DNA of 64,000 nucleotides from Rickettsiales bacterium (GCA_028279475.1 JANQNR010000019.1:30239-94238); one strand, 5' to 3'; counted from the first letter of the stretch, positions 54,531 through 63,886 are shown. Notes: generated by a model not told the origin, from the letters alone. Numbers and translations: made by a program.

Positions 54531-55225
54531 ATAGTATTTATTATATTCAACCAAGTGTGTGCGGCTTCCACATCCCGCATACAGTGCACGCGGTCGGCCA
54601 GCGTTGCTTCATCCTCGCCCCAGAGCTTCGCCTGCACGTCCGATTCCAGCCAGGCGCAGGCCACGGCATCGTCCGGTGTCATCATGCCCTCCAACAATGC
54701 CGACGCAAGAATAAACGAAGTGAGAGACTGTGTCAGACTATAGAGTGTCACCAGTGCCTCTGGCGCCAGACTTTTTACCCATGCGGCCACGGTAGCGTCT
54801 ATAGCTTTCGGTTGTTCCTGCGGCATGACGCCATGCGTTACCTGCCAGGCGACGCCAAATCGTAATTGTGCCCATTGCAACCAGCGTCCCCATGACTCCC
54901 GTTGTGCTTTCTCTAATGAGGAATCCAATTCCCCCTGATAGCACAACGTATCATGCAAGGCATAATGGCATAGCTCCTGCTCCAGACTGGTGCGGCGTTC
55001 CTCATCCAACTCTATCAAAGCACCCAACAATCGGGTCAGTGGCATGGCATATAAATCTACGGCTTGTTCCTGCGCCTGCCATTCCTCAGCAACAGCGTCC
55101 ATAAGTGCGGCGGAGTGATGGTTTAGCGTATGCCCGGCCTCGGTCATCACCGGTGTTCCATCCAGGTGAAGTACAACCACGTCGCCGACTTGTTCACAGG
55201 CCACTTCTTGATACTCCCGTTTCAT
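54527..55225 (-). CDS. ATP12-family F1-ATPase assembly chaperone
   Basis: Binds the F1 alpha subunit during ATP synthase assembly; the family is shared by alphaproteobacteria and mitochondria. The C-terminal half has VAWVKSLAPEALVTLYSLTQ and AWLESDVQAKLWGEDEA, and the N-terminus has LHLDGTPVMTEAGHTL. I used the ATG at 55223-55225, preceded by GAGG; one four codons upstream (55237) overlaps the repeat arm. 232 residues. Neighbours rluC and crcB match the usual group. Confidence 0.87.
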   Translation of the reverse strand: MKREYQEVACEQVGDVVVLHLDGTPVMTEAGHTLNHHSAALMDAVAEEWQAQEQAVDLYAMPLTRLLGALIELDEERRTSLEQELCHYALHDTLCYQGELDSSLEKAQRESWGRWLQWAQLRFGVAWQVTHGVMPQEQPKAIDATVAAWVKSLAPEALVTLYSLTQSLTSFILASALLEGMMTPDDAVACAWLESDVQAKLWGEDEATLADRVHCMRDVEAAHTWLNIINTI

Positions 55226-55236
55226 CCCCTGCCTCA

Positions 55237-55363
55237 TATAATGTTTCCTATTTCATTTGATACGTCGTCGTCCATCGGATTCGTCGGTACGCACGTAGAT
55301 TACTACGCTTACGCCCTCCTCACCTTGAACTCCTCGTCTGAAATTAAAATAGGAAACATTATA
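55237..55363. repeat. Palindromic element between rluC and the ATP12 gene
   Basis: Perfect 17-bp inverted repeats TATAATGTTTCCTATTT at 55237-55253 and AAATAGGAAACATTATA at 55347-55363, separated by 93 bp. The right arm contains the rluC stop codon (55359-55361); the left arm begins at the last base of the first possible ATP12 start. The inner part contains CGTAGATTACTACG. It therefore occupies the entire intergenic space and the edges of both genes. Confidence 0.8.
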
Positions 55364-56330
55364 ATAACTCCAACAGGGACACCCCCTGATCCTCCGATGG
55401 CAGGTTCAATGCGTCCCACGCCTGCCGCATATGCTCCGGCATGGGGGCGGTCACACGCAGCCGGTAGCCGGCCTCATCCAACGCCAGATGCCGTGCATGC
55501 AGATGCAGTTGCCGTGACAGGGCATCATGGTCGATAAATGCCTGCCTGCCGCCATATTTCCCATCGCCATAGATCGGGTGGCCGATGGCCGCCATATGGA
55601 CACGCAGTTGATGCGTACGCCCGGTGATCGGGCACAGTTCCACCCAGCTAAGCTTACCAGAGGTCTCGACCACCCGGTAATGGGTCAGCGCTTGCTGCCC
55701 GTCGTTATCATCGACCACCACCGACATTTTCTCTTTACCATCATGGTAACGTTTCCCCAGTGGCAACTCAATGGTGCCGACCGGCTCCTTAGGAGTCCCC
55801 ACCACCAATGCCCAATAGAGCTTGCGCGTCGCTTTATCGCGAAAGGCTTTGGTCAGAAATGCCGCATCTTCGCGGGATTTGCCGATCAGCAGGATGCCGC
55901 TGGTATCCTTATCCAGCCGATGTACCAAACGCGGACGCTGCGCTCCAGGAGTCTGCAACGCTTCCAGCCGCGCATCCACCGAGTCCCGAAGCCCGGAACC
56001 ACCCTGTACCGCCAGTCCGGCAGGCTTGTTCACCACGAAACAGCGCGCATCTTCCTGGATGACCATGCGGCGTAATGCTTCCAGCTGTGTGGTATCCGGT
56101 AGACTCGTGCGCTTAGGGGCATCGGGCCTTATGTTAACCTGGTCGGACACATAGACCGTCTGTCCGGTGGTAATCGCGTCTTTCGCCCCTATCTTGGCAC
56201 CCTGTACCCGGATCGCACCCTTGCGGATCAGCTTTTGCGTAAGCCCATAGGGTACGCCGGGTAAGTGCCGCTTGCACCATTGTTCCAGCCGCAAGCCGTC
56301 ATCCTGTGCATCAATCACATGCAGGGTCAT
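55359..56330 (-). CDS. rluC: RluC-type large-subunit pseudouridine synthase
   Basis: Modifies uridines in 23S rRNA. N-terminal S4 domain (LEQWCKRHLPGVPYGLTQKL) and catalytic core with VHRLDKDTSGILLIGKS, in which the Asp is the nucleophile, then RTHQLRVHMAAIGHPIYGD. 323 residues. Overlaps crcB by 4 bp on the same strand. Its last codons and stop are inside a repeat arm. Confidence 0.92.
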   Translation of the reverse strand: MTLHVIDAQDDGLRLEQWCKRHLPGVPYGLTQKLIRKGAIRVQGAKIGAKDAITTGQTVYVSDQVNIRPDAPKRTSLPDTTQLEALRRMVIQEDARCFVVNKPAGLAVQGGSGLRDSVDARLEALQTPGAQRPRLVHRLDKDTSGILLIGKSREDAAFLTKAFRDKATRKLYWALVVGTPKEPVGTIELPLGKRYHDGKEKMSVVVDDNDGQQALTHYRVVETSGKLSWVELCPITGRTHQLRVHMAAIGHPIYGDGKYGGRQAFIDHDALSRQLHLHARHLALDEAGYRLRVTAPMPEHMRQAWDALNLPSEDQGVSLLELL

Positions 56331-56683
56331 ACGATCCCTCGCACAATCATCATACCAACAAACGCAGCGAGGAGTGACAGGAGGACAGATGCCAAAATAT
56401 AGATAGCTGCCTGCATCATGTCGCTGCGTTCCATCAGGGTCAGGCTATCTAGTGCAAAGGCAGAGAAGGTCGTTAACCCACCGAGCAGGCCGGGCAGCAG
56501 GAAGGCTTTGAACGACTCCGATACGCCGGAGCGCCATTCCAGCCAGGCGGCAAGCACCCCAATCACAAAAGACCCCAGCACGTTGACGCATAGCGTACCC
56601 AGCGGTGCCGATACCAACTGCACGACCCCATAACGCATGATGGCGCCGATCATCCCGCCAATCCCAACGGCCAGCCATGTCAT
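56327..56683 (-). CDS. crcB: Fluoride ion channel
   Basis: Dual-topology membrane protein exporting fluoride. 118 residues with four hydrophobic segments, GGMIGAIMRYGVVQLV, the GTLCVNVLGSFVIGVL pore segment, and GLLGGLTTFSAFALDSLTLM, where the FSA and T/S track line fluoride. It is the first gene of a run crcB-rluC-ATP12. No fluoride riboswitch is seen upstream. Confidence 0.93.
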   Translation of the reverse strand: MTWLAVGIGGMIGAIMRYGVVQLVSAPLGTLCVNVLGSFVIGVLAAWLEWRSGVSESFKAFLLPGLLGGLTTFSAFALDSLTLMERSDMMQAAIYILASVLLSLLAAFVGMMIVRGIV

Positions 56684-56712
56684 ATGTGTTTTCTCCTAAT
56701 GATCACTGGTAC

Positions 56713-56862
56713 GTCATTCCGGGCTTGAGCCTTAAGTCCATTGTACCAAAATACGTCATACCGGCGAAGGCCGGTATCTCGCGCAATGAGACTCCGGCCT
56801 TCGCCGGAGTGACGATGTAACATTGGATTCCGGATCGCGCTTATCGCTTGTCCAGAATGACG
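56713..56862. repeat. Family-B repeat with family-C module nested inside
   Basis: Left half GTCATTCCGGGCTTGAGC and right half TTGGATTCCGGATCGCGC...CAGAATGAC. Inside is a C-type pair with ACGTCATACCGGCGAAGGCC and CCGGCCTTCGCCGGAGTGAC. The layout resembles 40493-40669 but with C in place of A. Confidence 0.8.
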
Positions 56863-56957
56863 AATAAACGAGACCCATCATACACACTCCTCCCACAAAC
56901 ACAATCGCCGCCGCCCGTTTTGGGCAACGGCGACTGCCAGGATGTATCGTTAGTGAA

Positions 56958-58754
56958 CTACCCGACTTGCGGTGACGTTGGCTTATCCTTATTTGCAGGG
57001 GTCTGCGCAGCAGTCACGGCTTCCATGCCTTTTGGCACCGGCGTAAACGTGATCCGTGTATCCTGCGGCGTCTCCTGCTTCGGTGCCTCTTGTTTTGTCG
57101 GCTGCGGCGTGCTTTTCGGCGTAGCCGCCGGGGCTTCCACTTCACTCAGTGTTTTCAAATCAGCGCCTTCGATTTGAGAAAAGCTGACTTTTAGCTCATC
57201 CTGCTTGGCGTCTTTCGCTTTTGTGTCTTTCGGCTTGGTTGTTGCCGCATCCACATTCTTCTGTGCCTCTGCGAGAGCTTCCGGTGTCATATCCTTACGT
57301 TCAGCGAATGCCTTATTTGCCAGCGCCTGAGCTTTTGTCGGCATATTCTGAAGCGTATTCAATATCTCGACATTCTTGTCCAGAATCACCTTATCGCCAC
57401 CATCGGCAATCTCCTGCGCAAGCTTTTCGTTATTTGTAGTGAGTAATTTTCCGACTTCTTGTGCAAGATTCTCTTTCGTCACCTGCGTGTAGCCTTTCGC
57501 ATGCAACTGCTCGATGGATTGCGCCTCTACTTTTGCCCGGAGACCAGCATCCATTTTGTCCAAAGTCTTGCCAAATTTATCACCGACCTTCTTCGCCAGT
57601 TCCGCTTGCTTCGGATCAACCGTATCTGTTTTCGCCTCAGCTTTGGCTACTGAACCAGACGGATATTCTTGCTTGGGGGTACCATAATGAATGGGATTAC
57701 CCATGATGCGGTTAATCTCACCTTTAGCATTAAAGTTGAACAGAGATTCACCGTGCTTCTTTTCAAAATCCGCAATAAACTGCTTTGTCTGATCGGAATC
57801 CAATACTGCCGTATTCCCGTGCTTTTTCGCCTGCTGTATCTCAATCACATCATTCCAATAAATAACCTCTCGGTTTTGGTCTTCAAATGCATTACTGCCA
57901 ATCTTCGGCTGACCGGACTGCGGCTGCTCAGTCGCATTCGTTGAGCGCGTTGCCTGCGGTTGGTCAGTCTTTGGTTGCTGCGCTTGCGGCTGCGCCACCC
58001 CGTAATCCCGCTCGGCAATGTTCGCCACTTGCTGCATTAACTCTTTAGCTGTCCTGGGGTCACCGATTTCTAGCCCCGTCACATTATAATCCTGCTCTTT
58101 CGTGAATTTAATCAGATCCTTTGCCAGTTTCTTTTCATCCACATCCGGATATTCTCTGCCGTTACGCGTTTTGATGGTAACGTAATCTTCGCCAGTGATC
58201 GCTGAAACATTGTCGATGAACTGCTCCATCTCAGCCCCACTGACTGCTCCAGTTTGCTGCGCTGCCACGAGACTGTTAATCAGTTCCTTCTCGGTCAGCC
58301 TGCCATCGACGTCATAGGGACGCCTATTGTCATCTTGTGGGTTCATACGTCTACTTCCTCTATTATCATTGTCACGATGGGGGATGCCATTGGCGCGGCT
58401 CACCCAATCCATATCGTCACTCATGCCTCTGTGATCTATCCGAAAGTCCCCTTGCCGACGCTCTCGCACCCGATCCGGCGTTCCATAAATCACTCCCTCG
58501 TGGCCTCTTTGATAATCTGCAAAATCCTGGTTAAATACGGTTCTCTCTGCCTCAGTTTTTTCATATTTCAGCTGATGCCGTGATTGCTCTGCCTTGTAGC
58601 CCCATTTATCTGCACCTCTCTCTGCAGGATCCACGTCTTTGGTTCTACCTACATTATCAATCGCCTCGCGACTCTCTTTGGATATCCCCCTAAAATCACC
58701 AAAAATGCTTTTGAGTGGTTGTGTAATGTTTTTTCTAAAGTCTTTAAGAGCCAT
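56958..58754 (-). CDS. Large hypothetical protein, 598 aa, with disordered tail
   Basis: Not recognised. AAGG lies eight bases before the ATG. The N-terminal 130 residues are very charged, with many Arg, Asp and Asn (DNDNRGSRRMNPQDDNRRPY). There are folded-looking middle parts and a Gln/Pro/Thr linker (QPQAQQPKTDQPQATRSTNA). The C-terminal 130 residues are Lys/Pro/Thr-rich (PKSTPQPTKQEAPKQETPQD). No signal peptide and no membrane helix. The gene stands alone. Candidate for a secreted or surface-associated protein by style only. Confidence 0.6.
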   Translation of the reverse strand: MALKDFRKNITQPLKSIFGDFRGISKESREAIDNVGRTKDVDPAERGADKWGYKAEQSRHQLKYEKTEAERTVFNQDFADYQRGHEGVIYGTPDRVRERRQGDFRIDHRGMSDDMDWVSRANGIPHRDNDNRGSRRMNPQDDNRRPYDVDGRLTEKELINSLVAAQQTGAVSGAEMEQFIDNVSAITGEDYVTIKTRNGREYPDVDEKKLAKDLIKFTKEQDYNVTGLEIGDPRTAKELMQQVANIAERDYGVAQPQAQQPKTDQPQATRSTNATEQPQSGQPKIGSNAFEDQNREVIYWNDVIEIQQAKKHGNTAVLDSDQTKQFIADFEKKHGESLFNFNAKGEINRIMGNPIHYGTPKQEYPSGSVAKAEAKTDTVDPKQAELAKKVGDKFGKTLDKMDAGLRAKVEAQSIEQLHAKGYTQVTKENLAQEVGKLLTTNNEKLAQEIADGGDKVILDKNVEILNTLQNMPTKAQALANKAFAERKDMTPEALAEAQKNVDAATTKPKDTKAKDAKQDELKVSFSQIEGADLKTLSEVEAPAATPKSTPQPTKQEAPKQETPQDTRITFTPVPKGMEAVTAAQTPANKDKPTSPQVG

Positions 58755-58884
58755 AACAATACCTTGCGTATGTTCCTTTATAGTTTTTCCTTACCCTACA
58801 CTCTACAGGGGAAATGTTGCAGTTTGATGAAACGGATATGTCAATCATGTGAAGGTTGAGTAATGTTTGCCTTCAGCCAACAAC

Positions 58885-59538
58885 TCACGCAATAACATAC
58901 CATAATTGCGCAAGATAGTCGCCGGCTACGTCGCCCTCATTGCCATTGAGCCATGCCACCAGCTCCTTGGATAAGAAAAACAGGATGAACACCCAAACAA
59001 TCCCAATGACCAACCCGATACTCACCGCCAGCCCATCCTTGCCTAAGATGCCAATCCCGATACATAATAACGCGATACTGGGGATAAAATTGGTCATCGG
59101 CAATGGCACCGCTACCGTCAGGGAAAACAGCAGCATAAACACACCCAGATAGCGCTCCGCCGTGTTGGAGGTCATAAATTCCATGCGTGGGCGGATGATC
59201 GACTCGACTTTCTTCATGTACGGCATGGATTTCGTGATCGCCGTTTGCAGGCTGGAGCGCTTGAGGCGGCGGCGGGCGATGATCCCCGGCAAGTGCGGGG
59301 CTTCAAACCGCAAAATCATCTGTACACAGAAAAAACTTAAAGGAATGGCGAACAGGGTAGGAATCGGCGGCAGAAACGCCGGAAACAGGTTAGGCAAAGC
59401 AAACAGGACGATCATAATCCCGAAACCGCGTTCGCGCAGCAGGTGCATGACTTCGGCGATGGTCAGATAGTCCCCATCACTATCCTTTTTCTTGTTGAAT
59501 ACTTTGCCGAGCAGTTCAGATATTTTGAAGATGGCCAT
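58885..59538 (-). CDS. ExoD-family membrane protein
   Basis: Exopolysaccharide synthesis ExoD family. The sequence has a cytosolic N-terminus with LTIAEVMHLLRERGFGIMIV, then ALPNLFPAFLPPIPTLFAIP, a family mark, and four or so hydrophobic segments (AVPLPMTNFIPSIALLCIGI). 217 residues is normal. Mutants in rhizobia are defective in exopolysaccharide and alkali tolerance; a role here is inferred. Confidence 0.85.
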   Translation of the reverse strand: MAIFKISELLGKVFNKKKDSDGDYLTIAEVMHLLRERGFGIMIVLFALPNLFPAFLPPIPTLFAIPLSFFCVQMILRFEAPHLPGIIARRRLKRSSLQTAITKSMPYMKKVESIIRPRMEFMTSNTAERYLGVFMLLFSLTVAVPLPMTNFIPSIALLCIGIGILGKDGLAVSIGLVIGIVWVFILFFLSKELVAWLNGNEGDVAGDYLAQLWYVIA

Positions 59539-59556
59539 ATGTTCTGTGTAATCTAA

Positions 59557-59994
59557 CTATTCTAATAATGTATGAAGATACATCGAATGGGGAAACACAA
59601 AAATATGAATAATCAGCCATGTGGCAGAGAAAATCCGCGCCGGTGTGATGAGCCGGGGGTGTTTCATCGCCAGATAGCCACCCACCAGCACCAGTAACGG
59701 GTCAGTAATTAGCCGGTTGCCCCAGAACTCCACCCCTTGAAACCAATAGGTCACGCTTTCCAGTCCGGTCGTGCCCGCTTCCAGGTAATGCTCCAGCGTT
59801 TCCCAGCCATAGGCCATGACCAGGAGAATAAGGAAAATGATGCGCTTAAAGAGTGCTGGCGATACGGCTTCGCCTTTATGTATGTGGTGGCCAATCCATG
59901 CGGCTATACTATAGGCGGAAATGCCGGCGACCAGATGCTCGATCGACCAGACATCAAACCATGCAATCGTTTTTTCACCAAAGAAAACACCCAT
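59557..59994 (-). CDS. Small polytopic membrane protein, 145 aa
   Basis: Not recognised. Four hydrophobic segments (residues about 20-37, 50-65, 95-110, 122-138). Histidines cluster near the helix ends (WIGHHIHKG, EHYLEAG) and there are two acidic residues in a helix. The gene starts 18 bp upstream of the ExoD-like gene, so the pair may be one operon. Confidence 0.6.
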   Translation of the reverse strand: MGVFFGEKTIAWFDVWSIEHLVAGISAYSIAAWIGHHIHKGEAVSPALFKRIIFLILLVMAYGWETLEHYLEAGTTGLESVTYWFQGVEFWGNRLITDPLLVLVGGYLAMKHPRLITPARIFSATWLIIHIFVFPHSMYLHTLLE

Positions 59995-60083
59995 GCGGCC
60001 TTATAGCGCGTCAATCTTGTAATGTCATGGTTTTCCGATACGAATGAATGGGTATGGAGGCAAACGTCATACAGCACACGCTG

Positions 60084-60299
60084 ATCTCTGCTCTCCCCCA
60101 CCTGCACCCGCTTGCGGGGTGCAGGCCTCTATAATGCACAGCACCCCACTTGTGGGTGCTGTGCGGGAGAGCAGCAGAGTCTAGGCGACAACGGCGCCGA
60201 AGACGATGCGTGAGGGGTTAATACCAACCACATTATAACCCCTCACCCAATCGGACAGCGCTATGTTTGTCCTCTTGGACTCTCCCGCAAGGGGAGAGT
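60084..60299. repeat. Family-D composite repeat (copy 3)
   Basis: Outer arms are CTGCTCTCCCCCAC and TCTCCCGCAAGGGGAGAGTG. Inside are GCACCCGCTTGCGGGGTGC, GCACAGCACCCCAC-TTG-TGGGTGCTGTGC, and a central inverted pair TGAGGGGTTA...TAACCCCTCA around ATACCAACCACAT. This is the best preserved copy. It ends 24 bp before msrA and fills most of the 328-bp gap. Confidence 0.85.
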
Positions 60300-60322
60300 G
60301 GACAACAACAATCGGGTATTTT

Positions 60323-60928
60323 ATGAAATACATTTTTGCATATACAATCATAGGATTTATAATAATAGGAGGCCGTAGCGCCATGGCAGAAGAAAGCAAC
60401 ACAGACTACGCGATCTTTGGCGCCGGGTGCTTCTGGTGCGTGGAATCAGAGTTTCAGGCGATTGACGGCGTGCAGGACGTCGTCTCCGGCTATGCCGGGG
60501 GTGAGGAGGAAAACCCGACTTATGAGCAGGTCAGTCGTAAAAAGACCGGTCATTTTGAAGTGGTTCGTGTTTCTTATGACCCGACGAAGGTCAGTTACGA
60601 ACGACTGGTGGAAGCCTTCTGGCTGATCCATGATCCGACTCAGAGTGATGGGCAAGGCGTCGATATCGGCCCACAATACCGTTCGGTGATTTTGCCATTA
60701 AATGAGGAACAGGATCGCATTGCTCGCGCCTCTAAAACCCGTGCCGATGCATCAGGCACGTTCAGCAAGCCCATTGCTACCATTATTCAACCTGCTGGGA
60801 CATTCTACGAAGCGGAGGCCTACCATCAGGATTATTATGAGAAAAAAGGCATTGTCTATGACAGCGTCTTCGATCTCGGCGGTGAATCCACGACCATGAA
60901 AAAGCGCAAACGATGGCTGGGGGAATAA
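60323..60928 (+). CDS. msrA: Peptide-methionine (S)-S-oxide reductase
   Basis: Repairs oxidised methionine. The catalytic Cys is in FGAGCFWCVESEF, and further motifs are YAGGEEENPTYEQVS and HDPTQSDGQGVDIGPQYRS. From ATG 60323 the product has a signal peptide (YIFAYTIIGFIIIGG then SAMA-EE) and would be periplasmic. A strong AGGAGG lies nine bases before an internal ATG at 60383, which would give a cytosolic enzyme of 181 residues. I kept the longer form because the signal peptide looks genuine; both may be made. It converges with htpG. Confidence 0.9.
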   Translation: MKYIFAYTIIGFIIIGGRSAMAEESNTDYAIFGAGCFWCVESEFQAIDGVQDVVSGYAGGEEENPTYEQVSRKKTGHFEVVRVSYDPTKVSYERLVEAFWLIHDPTQSDGQGVDIGPQYRSVILPLNEEQDRIARASKTRADASGTFSKPIATIIQPAGTFYEAEAYHQDYYEKKGIVYDSVFDLGGESTTMKKRKRWLGE

Positions 60929-60929
60929 A

Positions 60930-62864
60930 CTATCTAGAAAACGCCTTTTGCATCAGCGTACCGATACGCGTGGCGAAGCCTGCCGGGTCTTCCACCGGTT
61001 CTCCCTCGATGATGCAGGCCTGATCCAGCAGCAACTGCGCCGCATCGGAAAATTCCTGCTCCTTCTTCGTGTCTTTCATGATCGACGCCAGATAGGTGAA
61101 AAACGGATGGGTGATATTGACTTCCAGAATTCGGGCACTGCGTTTCGGTAGCTGGTTGTGTTCCATCAAAAACCGCTCCATGCGCATATCCATGCTGCCC
61201 TCATCCACCGCCAGGCAGGCCAGCGCATCGGTTAGCTTGTTGGTAGAACGCACATCCTTGATCGTCTCGGCATAACAGGTTTTCAGCTTCTCAATCAGCG
61301 CGTCCTGCTGCTCGGCGTCCAGCGTCGCTTTTTTATCGTCTGCTTTTTCCTCGGACGCATCTTCTTTTAACGGCACGATGGCATCCAGATCAATGTCACT
61401 ACGGGTAATCGATTTGAAGGATACCTCCTGATATTGCCCCACCACATTGACCCAGAAATCATCGACATGGTCGGTGAACAGCAGCACCTCAATGCCCCGT
61501 TTGCGGAACCCATCCAGTAAGGGACTGTGCTGCGCCGCTTCCAGTGAATCTGCCGTCAGGAAGAAGAAATGCTCCTGGTTCTCCTTCTTGCGCTCCAGAT
61601 AGTCTTTCAGGCTGGTGCTACCGTGTTCCGTGGACGAAAAACGGCACACATCAAGAATCTTCTCCTTCGGCGCATCGGCCTCGCACAGGCCTTCCTTGAT
61701 CACGGCACCGAAATTCTCCCAGAAGGTTTCATAGGATTCGTTGTCTTGTTCCGCTTTTTTCTTTAATTCGCTGAGCACCTTGGAGGTGATGCTGGCCTGA
61801 ATCTGACGCAGGCGAGGATTATCTTGCAACGTCTCGCGGCTAATGTTCAACGGCAGATCATCAGAATCGATGATCCCACGTAAAAAGCGCAGATAATGCG
61901 GCACCAGATCGACATTCTCTTCTGTGATGAATACACGCTTTACATAGAGCTTCACCCGTCGGCGGCGTTCCGGGTGGAACAGGTCGAACGGTTTCATCGA
62001 CGGAATAAACAACAGGTTGGTATAGGATGCCTTTCCCTCCACTGTATTGTGTAGAGTCAGCCACGGCTCATCAGGCGAATGTGCCACATGATGATAAAAC
62101 TCCTGGTACTGCTCATCAGTGATCTCTGATTTCGAGCGCGTCCACAACGCTCCGCCTTCATTGACCAACTCTGGCTCACCTTGTCCTTCATGTGTGACCG
62201 GGCGCTGATATATTGGGAAACTGATATGGTCGGAATAGGTTTCGATGATATGGCGCAGCTTGAACGTGTCCAGATACTCCTTCGCATCCTCGCGCATATG
62301 TAGCCGCACTTGCGTGCCGCGCGGCGTCTCCTCATCCAGCGTATTGATTGTAAAGGTGCCGTCCCCGGAGGATATCCATAGCCAGCCTTGCGTGTCTCCG
62401 GCCTTGCGGGTGCGCACTTCGACCTTGTCGGCCACCATGAAGCAGGAATAGAACCCGACGCCGAACTGACCAATCAGGGAAATATCCTTTTCTTTGTCAC
62501 CGGTGAGTTGTCCCAGAAATTCCTCGGTGCCGGACTTGGCGATAGTACCGAGATTATTCACCAGATCATCGCGGTTCATCCCGATGCCGGTGTCGGTAAT
62601 GTCAATCGTGCCGCCTTTTTCATCATGGGCGATAGTCACACGTAACTCGCTTTCTCCATCCAACAGGGACTGATCGGTCAGCGATTGATAACGCAATTTG
62701 TCGCAGGCATCCGAGGCATTAGAGATTAACTCACGCAGGAAAATATCCTTGTTGGTATAGAGCGAATGGATCATCAGCTTGAGTACCTTGCTGATCTCCG
62801 CTGAAAACGCGATGGATTCGCCGTCTGTTTCAGGTTCTTTCACTGCTGCATCTGCTTGTGCCAT
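60930..62864 (-). CDS. htpG: Molecular chaperone HtpG (Hsp90)
   Basis: Bacterial Hsp90. The N-terminal GHKL ATPase has FLRELISNASDACDKLRY, TDTGIGMNRDDLVNNLGTIA and GQFGVGFYSCFMVADKVEV. The middle domain shows FDLFHPERRRRVKLYVKRVF. The C-terminal dimerisation domain shows an Ala/Glu-rich segment. 644 residues. The 5' end overlaps the divergent ankyrin leader by a few bases if long starts are used, but with the chosen ones the gap is 110 bp. Confidence 0.97.
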   Translation of the reverse strand: MAQADAAVKEPETDGESIAFSAEISKVLKLMIHSLYTNKDIFLRELISNASDACDKLRYQSLTDQSLLDGESELRVTIAHDEKGGTIDITDTGIGMNRDDLVNNLGTIAKSGTEEFLGQLTGDKEKDISLIGQFGVGFYSCFMVADKVEVRTRKAGDTQGWLWISSGDGTFTINTLDEETPRGTQVRLHMREDAKEYLDTFKLRHIIETYSDHISFPIYQRPVTHEGQGEPELVNEGGALWTRSKSEITDEQYQEFYHHVAHSPDEPWLTLHNTVEGKASYTNLLFIPSMKPFDLFHPERRRRVKLYVKRVFITEENVDLVPHYLRFLRGIIDSDDLPLNISRETLQDNPRLRQIQASITSKVLSELKKKAEQDNESYETFWENFGAVIKEGLCEADAPKEKILDVCRFSSTEHGSTSLKDYLERKKENQEHFFFLTADSLEAAQHSPLLDGFRKRGIEVLLFTDHVDDFWVNVVGQYQEVSFKSITRSDIDLDAIVPLKEDASEEKADDKKATLDAEQQDALIEKLKTCYAETIKDVRSTNKLTDALACLAVDEGSMDMRMERFLMEHNQLPKRSARILEVNITHPFFTYLASIMKDTKKEQEFSDAAQLLLDQACIIEGEPVEDPAGFATRIGTLMQKAFSR

Positions 62865-62974
62865 TCTATCATCTCCTCATTTATTCTGTGCTTGAAATGG
62901 CCAGATATGTGTTTGCATTGCGATGTCAAGAGGTAGGGCTGGATTCGACTGCCAAATTCCAGTATAGTGGAGCG

Positions 62975-63886
62975 ATGAAGTGGCTTTATTCTTTTATTCT
63001 CGTTATTCTGTTTTCAACGCCCACGCTGGCCGTTTCGCTGGAAGATGAGCTGGCCTACCGGGTGCGCTTCTCCAAGGCGGAGGATGTGGCACTCCTGCTC
63101 AAGAAGGGAGCGAATCCGAATGCCAAGAACGAGGTCGGGTTGCCCATGGTATCGGTAGCGGCGTCACGCAAGGATAAGGATGCGGTACCCGTGTTGCGTA
63201 CCTTGCTCAAGGCTGGGGCGAATGTGAATCGTGGCGGCGTCAATAACCAGTACCCGATTATCATCGCCGCACGGGAAAACAATGTCGATATGATGCGGTT
63301 CCTCGTAGAAGAAGCCGAGGCGGATTATACGGTGCGTGACTTGAATGGTATGCTGCCGTTGGAAATTGCCGATTATTTCGGCAACCCGGATACGGCGGAG
63401 CTGATTCGCGATCTGACCGAGCGGCAGTTGGAGGAAGAACGTTACCAGCGCAGTGACGAACGCCGTAACGAGGTGATGAAGGAACTGGCCTATGGTTATT
63501 GTGAACACCAATATATGTTTTATTATTATACATCCGGGCAGGGCAAACACAGCAAAGCCTTCATTGATCAGGAAATCGCCAAATACCGGGAGAAGAACAT
63601 GACGCTGCTGGAAGATCTGGCCAGCAATTTCGGCATCAGCTATGAGCAGGGTGTCGTCCTGAAGAAAGAAGTGGGTGATGTATTAAAGGCTGAGCTGGAT
63701 ACGCTGATTTCCAACCGTGAGCGGCGACGGCGCGGAGTGGGTACCAAGAAAGACCTCGATGAACGCTGTGATCGTATCGCCGGCGGATGGTATCAGGCAT
63801 ATCTAGAGAAAGAGGCAAAGATGGACGCTGAAAAAGCCGCCGAAGAGCAGAAATGGAACGAATTGGAGAGCCAGTGGGGGTATTAG
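62975..63886 (+). CDS. Exported ankyrin-repeat protein, 303 aa
   Basis: Start at ATG 62975 gives a signal peptide (KWLYSFILVILFSTPTLA, cleavage near residue 19-20). Three ankyrin repeats follow: the first with VALLLKKGANPNAKNEVGLP, then LRTLLKAGANVNRGGVNNQY and MRFLVEEAEADYTVRDLNG. The C-terminal 140 residues are helical and charged (EERYQRSDERRNEVMKELAY, KEAKMDAEKAAEEQKWNEL) with YCEHQYMFYYY. Likely a periplasmic protein-binding module. Ankyrin proteins in host-associated bacteria can be effectors, but export by a Sec signal argues for an envelope role. Confidence 0.78.
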   Translation: MKWLYSFILVILFSTPTLAVSLEDELAYRVRFSKAEDVALLLKKGANPNAKNEVGLPMVSVAASRKDKDAVPVLRTLLKAGANVNRGGVNNQYPIIIAARENNVDMMRFLVEEAEADYTVRDLNGMLPLEIADYFGNPDTAELIRDLTERQLEEERYQRSDERRNEVMKELAYGYCEHQYMFYYYTSGQGKHSKAFIDQEIAKYREKNMTLLEDLASNFGISYEQGVVLKKEVGDVLKAELDTLISNRERRRRGVGTKKDLDERCDRIAGGWYQAYLEKEAKMDAEKAAEEQKWNELESQWGY

